The translations under genes were made by a program, and so were the position numbers. Of a stretch of DNA of 8,213 nt, positions 6,087-8,213 are shown piece by piece. Numbering within the stretch: the first letter of the stretch is position 1; each line of letters starts with the position of its first letter. The notes beneath the pieces were generated by a model. It ran no database searches and was not told the origin of the DNA. It was given only the letters and a program-made list of their open reading frames with translations. Location: positions 1-8,213 of the forward strand of contig JAUUVJ010000168.1 in assembly GCA_030589605.1 (NCBI GenBank), read 5' to 3'. Source of the DNA: Candidatus Hodarchaeota archaeon (lineage in GTDB: Archaea; Asgardarchaeota; Heimdallarchaeia; Hodarchaeales; Hodarchaeaceae).

Positions 6087-6251
6087 TCCGAATGCGGAAT
6101 GAATCCGACGTCTATTTATTCATGTGCGAATGTTCTAAATTTGTCACTAAAAATAGCTATTTAAGATAAAACGATCTAACATTTATTTTTGTCAAAGTAA
6201 TGTCCATAAATGTTTATCAAATAACAGTCCATGCCGAAGTTTTAATTTGTA

Positions 6252-6306
6252 AGAATGGAACTCGAGAAATGAACACCAAAATTCACTAATAAGTGAGAAT
6301 GGAACT
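6252..6306 (+). repeat. 11-bp direct repeat pair (AGAATGGAACT)
   Basis: Two exact copies at 6252-6262 and 6296-6306, 44 bp apart start to start. The second is preceded by GTG, and a related GAGAATGAAC occurs at 7179-7188, downstream of the NTase gene. It may be an operator-like or insertion-associated repeat; its role is unknown. Confidence 0.45.
6268..6284 (+). repeat. Left copy of 17-bp direct repeat flanking the gene pair
   Basis: AATGAACACCAAAATTC occurs here and exactly again at 7181-7197. The two copies lie on either side of the small-protein/NTase unit, same orientation, about 913 bp apart. Confidence 0.55.
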
Positions 6307-6400
6307 TGGGTTAAAATCAAGTTTTAAAAAGCTGAAAGTAATTAAAAATTGGTTTGATTTGACTGATTTTTAGCGTCAAAAGCAAAGTTTTAGGTAACCT

Positions 6401-6415
6401 TTTAAATTAAATTTA
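6401..6415 (+). promoter_or_regulatory. Probable TATA box for the small-protein/NTase operon
   Basis: TTTAAATTAAATTTA, centred about 27 nt before the ATG at 6435. There is no SD before that ATG, so the spacing suggests a leaderless mRNA starting at or near the ATG. Confidence 0.5.
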
Positions 6416-6434
6416 GATAAATTAAGTGACTAAT

Positions 6435-6608
6435 ATGGAAAGCAAAGTTACAACCTCAAATGAATTACGTCTTCTTTCGATTTATAAACAGGCGATGTAC
6501 TATAAAAATTTATCTCCTGTGGCGAGATTTCAACTAGCTATGGATCATTTAGAAAGTTTAAGGCAAATGAAAAGAAAAATAAGGAGGGTTCTACCTGAGG
6601 AGATTTGA
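6435..6608 (+). CDS. Small basic helical protein paired with the nucleotidyltransferase
   Basis: A 57-residue protein from the ATG at 6435; a GTG at 6426 would add three residues. The N-terminal half (ELRLLSIYKQAMYYKNLSP) and the C-terminal half (ARFQLAMDHLESLRQMKRK then IRRVLPEEI) look like two helices, the second strongly basic. The pattern LSPxxRxxxAxxxLExLRxxxRxxIRxxxPE resembles, from memory, small proteins encoded directly before AbiEii/DUF6036-type nucleotidyltransferases in many prokaryotes. That would make it the partner or antitoxin-like half of the module, which is inference. Its stop overlaps the NTase coding region by 14 nt, so translation is probably coupled. No metal or catalytic motif is visible. 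Confidence 0.68.
   Translation: MESKVTTSNELRLLSIYKQAMYYKNLSPVARFQLAMDHLESLRQMKRKIRRVLPEEI
6581..6588 (+). promoter_or_regulatory. Strong SD site selecting a CTG start for the NTase
   Basis: AAGGAGGG inside the end of the upstream gene, exactly 6 nt before CTG at 6595. It is among the strongest SD sites in the window, and there is no ATG, GTG or TTG in the NTase frame between the last upstream stop (6580-6582) and 6745. Confidence 0.6.
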
Positions 6609-7164
6609 TGAGCTTATTAAACTACTTTGTGAATATTTTAGTCTGAATAAAATTCAGTTCGTAATAATAGGTGGAGTTGCGATTCTTTTTCAAGGTCGTT
6701 TTCGAACTACAGAAGACATTGATGTTGTAATAAAACATCCAAATATGGATATTGAGGCATTTGTAAATTATTGTAAGGAACAGGGGTTATCTGTTGAGAT
6801 TAATGAGTTAGAAATGGGATTTCGAGAAAAATCTCATATTTCTATTTTTGATTTACCAAATGGGATTAGAATTGATTTGAGTGGGGCTTATACACCTTGG
6901 GATGAAAGTGTAGTTGAAGACGCCGAAGAATTTGAATATGAAAATACAATTATTAGGATAGCCAAACCTGAATATTTAATTGCGAATAAATTATATAAAG
7001 GAGGAGAGCTAGATTTTGAAGATGCACTCTCAGTTTATGTACAAAATCGAGATCGGATTGATCAAAAATTATTACAAGATCTCGCTAAACAATTGGAAGT
7101 TGAAGCTTCATTAGAAACTTTTCTAAGAAAAATAACCGAGCTTCGAAATGAAAACGGAAGGTAA
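6595..7164 (+). CDS. Nucleotidyltransferase-fold protein (DUF6036/AbiEii-like), probable CTG start
   Basis: 189 residues if read from CTG 6595. The minimal nucleotidyltransferase core is intact: FVIIGGVAILFQGRFRTTEDID supplies Gly26-Gly27 and the catalytic pair Asp41-x-Asp43, and GIRIDLS supplies the third acidic residue, Asp94. The later segment KPEYLIANKLYKGGELDFEDA is the usual helical motif of this group. Such enzymes transfer a nucleotide to protein or RNA and occur as toxins or antitoxins in AbiE- and MNT-type systems; the direction here is unknown. The first ATG (6745, residue 51) would remove the GG and DxD motifs, so it cannot be the start. CTG at 6595 fits the SD AAGGAGGG with 6-nt spacing. 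A TGATG at 6606-6610 offers an ATG in another frame that stops after 12 codons. The gene overlaps its partner by 14 nt. Confidence 0.85.
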   Translation: MRRFDELIKLLCEYFSLNKIQFVIIGGVAILFQGRFRTTEDIDVVIKHPNMDIEAFVNYCKEQGLSVEINELEMGFREKSHISIFDLPNGIRIDLSGAYTPWDESVVEDAEEFEYENTIIRIAKPEYLIANKLYKGGELDFEDALSVYVQNRDRIDQKLLQDLAKQLEVEASLETFLRKITELRNENGR

Positions 7165-7180
7165 AGGTGTTTCAAATGAG

Positions 7181-7197
7181 AATGAACACCAAAATTC
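7181..7197 (+). repeat. Right copy of 17-bp direct repeat flanking the gene pair
   Basis: Exact match to 6268-6284, 17 nt after the NTase stop codon. Confidence 0.55.
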
Positions 7198-7234
7198 CTT
7201 GTAAAAAGTTTGTTCATTATATGATGTGAAATGT

Positions 7235-7723
7235 ATGCGGGAAGAAGGAAAAAAAAAGTTTTCATGGGATTGGAAGTTTGTTGTTCCAGCTTCTATAGTT
7301 TGGATGAGCGCCCTTTTTATCTCGGCTATTGATTTTATTTTTATCCAAGAACTGAAGCTAAAGTTCCCGTTTCTGTTCATTGGAATGATATTTTTTATCT
7401 TTGGCGTTATAATTCGACTTTATTGCCGTAAAACCCTCAAAGAACAATTTTCATATCGTTTACAACTTCTTGATACGCATAAACTTATACAAACTGGATT
7501 GTATAAATATATACGCCATCCCGCTTATACTGGTGATATTAGTGCACAACTTGGAATCACATTCGCATTAAATAGCATTTCAGGATTCATGATAATGTTA
7601 TTCATCATTCCATGCTTTATTTATCGAATTTCAATAGAAGAAAAGCTGCTTATTTCTAGATTTAAAGAGGAGTATTTAGAGTATCAAAAAAAGACAAAAA
7701 AATTAATCCCTTTCGTCTATTAA
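7235..7723 (+). CDS. ICMT/PEMT-family membrane methyltransferase
   Basis: 162 residues from the ATG at 7235; an in-frame GTG at 7226 would add three. Membrane segments are likely at about 14-37, 44-63 and 105-132. Between helices 2 and 3 lies the family signature LIQTGLYKYIRHPAYTGDI, where the RHPxY core helps bind S-adenosylmethionine. The end has the second signature, RISIEEKLL...FKEEYLEYQKKTKKLIPFVY, with the Glu-Glu pair and the final RLIP-type strand. This is the core of isoprenylcysteine carboxyl methyltransferases and phospholipid methyltransferases. Prokaryotic members have varied, mostly unknown, substrates such as lipids, small thiols or prenylated compounds. At about 160 residues it is short but complete for a minimal family member. 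No good SD is seen. It starts 70 nt after the NTase gene, beyond the direct repeat, so co-transcription is doubtful. Confidence 0.87.
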   Translation: MREEGKKKFSWDWKFVVPASIVWMSALFISAIDFIFIQELKLKFPFLFIGMIFFIFGVIIRLYCRKTLKEQFSYRLQLLDTHKLIQTGLYKYIRHPAYTGDISAQLGITFALNSISGFMIMLFIIPCFIYRISIEEKLLISRFKEEYLEYQKKTKKLIPFVY

Positions 7724-7984
7724 TCGGAAAATCAGTCGCTAAGAACAAATAGATACAACTGGTATTCAAAAGAAAATATTGATTTCAAGAAACTAGCAAA
7801 GGAAATAAAGGAGGTATCAAATAATATATGGAAATTGTATAAGTACATATACGAGAGCAAAGAACTGGACAAGCTAAATGAATCACTAGAATATGGACAC
7901 ACCTTATTAAAGAGACATCTGCTGATAATAACAAATTTAATAGTGCAAGAATTCCAGCAAAAAACTGGTACAAACATTGCATAA
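7724..7984 (+). pseudogene. Coding-like stretch without a start, in frame after the ICMT stop
   Basis: After the ICMT TAA (7721-7723) the same frame stays open for 86 codons to TAA 7982-7984. The product looks real: hydrophilic, helical, rich in Lys/Glu and Asn, with NIDFKKLAKEIKEVSNN, an ESKELDKLNESLEYGHTLL segment and a tail FQQKTGTNIA. There is no ATG, and the first TTG (7835) and a later GTG have poor SD spacing. AAGGAGGT at 7808-7815 is SD-like but is followed, 12 nt on, by an ATG giving only four codons. It may be the 3' part of a gene whose start was lost, or an extension reached by readthrough, which is less likely. The ICMT protein is complete without it. The open frames on the opposite strand here are Cys/Ser/Phe-rich shadows. 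Confidence 0.4.
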
Positions 7985-7991
7985 TAAAAGA

Positions 7992-8175
7992 GATAGGCTG
8001 CCGTTGCCTGATAAATGTGAGTAGAAGGACTTGATATCAGGGCGGTAAAGGTGTTTACTCGAATCCTGTAAGGAATCCTTAATAAAACTTCTCAGACTGG
8101 GACGGTGTCCACATTTAATTCAGTCAGGTAGGTTTTCATCATTGAAGCTGGATTCCCTATTGATAGAAAGGTTAT
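7992..8175 (+). pseudogene. Decayed C-terminal remnant resembling IS200/IS605-type TnpB
   Basis: No frame is intact, but pieces in successive phases line up with the end of TnpB (the OrfB RNA-guided nuclease of IS605/IS1341 elements). GAT AGG at 7992 (Asp-Arg) is followed by GCC GTT GCC (Ala-Val-Ala) at 8000, then INVSRR at 8011-8028. After one missing base, GLDIRAVKVFTRIL follows at 8027-8068. TnpB ends its RuvC domain with a D-R-D-x-N-A-(A/S)-x-N-I/V-x-x-R-G motif of this form. The same frame then carries TAA (8069), a segment with TGTVSTFNSVR, TAG (8129) and a tail containing EAGFPIDRK, which resembles the extension seen after the RuvC domain in archaeal TnpB. At least two indels and two stops make it non-functional. 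The upstream part is missing. Identification rests on motif recall without an alignment. Confidence 0.42.
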
Positions 8176-8213
8176 TTTTAAGGGTATGATATCGATTAAT
8201 GTGTTTTGAGTTC

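Larger units (their letters stand above)
6123..6434 (+). other. Spacer upstream of the small-protein/NTase pair, with short repeats
   Basis: About 310 nt with no gene. It holds an 11-bp direct repeat, AGAATGGAACT, at 6252-6262 and 6296-6306, one copy of the 17-bp repeat at 6268-6284 between them, and a TATA-like box at 6401-6415. The repeats about 130-180 nt before the start codon could bind a regulator or be leftovers of insertion. Nothing else is visible. Confidence 0.45.

Noticed and set aside
6608..6646. ATG overlapping the stop of the 57-aa gene (TGATG) with GAGGAG upstream
   Set aside because: Looks like a coupled start, but the frame stops after 12 codons and is not the NTase frame.
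7123..7380. Minus-strand open frames over the NTase/ICMT junction
   Set aside because: Antisense to two genes with recognised family motifs and without any motif of their own.
7808..7828. AAGGAGGT followed by ATG as a gene start
   Set aside because: The ATG opens only four codons; the SD-like bases are Lys-Glu-Val codons of the coding-like stretch.
7732..7982. Two minus-strand open frames of 65 and 81 codons
   Set aside because: Cys/Ser/Phe-rich antisense products of the coding-like plus-strand stretch 7724-7984; no start signal.
1..8213. CRISPR arrays, tRNA or rRNA genes
   Set aside because: No regularly spaced repeats, no cloverleaf-like segment and no GC-rich rRNA-like block was seen on reading both strands.

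Overview
The window is AT-rich (roughly 30% GC by eye) and archaeal in style. Genes are short and mostly single, on both strands, with AT-rich TATA-like boxes 20-30 nt before starts, a few strong Shine-Dalgarno (SD) sites and T-runs after stops. A PGF-type membrane anchor on a surface protein, tiny CxxC proteins, an ICMT-family methyltransferase and many lineage-specific hypothetical proteins suggest an archaeon, and an Asgard (Heimdallarchaeia-like) archaeon is my best guess. That assignment is inference; no ribosomal marker is present.

Layout. 1-77: the last 24 codons of a surface protein ending in PGF + membrane helix + lysines, then an 11-T terminator. 226-435 (-): a possible decayed gene. 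508-930: four-helix membrane protein. 1258-1777: hypothetical coiled-coil protein split by a one-base shift at a seven-A run. 2331-2774: helical protein with weak HEPN resemblance, whose SD fixes the start. 2821-3030 (-): four-cysteine mini-protein. 3349-3441 and 3466-3630: two tiny ORFs with good SD sites, the second a CxxC...CxxC zinc-finger-like protein. 3685-3930: broken C-terminus of an M20-type metallopeptidase. 3952-4596: endonuclease V. 4698-5780: ETHE1-like metallo-beta-lactamase fused to rhodanese. 5814-6086 (-): hypothetical protein in convergent orientation. 6435-7164: overlapping pair of a 57-aa basic helical protein and a nucleotidyltransferase that seems to start at CTG. 7235-7723: ICMT-family membrane methyltransferase. 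7724-7984: coding-like stretch in the same frame as that gene but with no start. 7992-8175: frameshifted remnant resembling the C-terminus of an IS200/IS605 TnpB.

How the genes fit together. Two functions are clear: repair of deaminated bases (endonuclease V) and sulfane-sulfur/persulfide oxidation (MBL-rhodanese fusion). They are neighbours with separate promoters, not an evident pathway. The only compact multi-gene unit is the small protein/nucleotidyltransferase pair, which resembles toxin-antitoxin-like or defence-type modules and lies between two copies of a 17-bp direct repeat. With the peptidase stump, the TnpB ghost, the frameshifted gene and long gene-poor spacers, the window looks like an accessory region with active gene decay and turnover.
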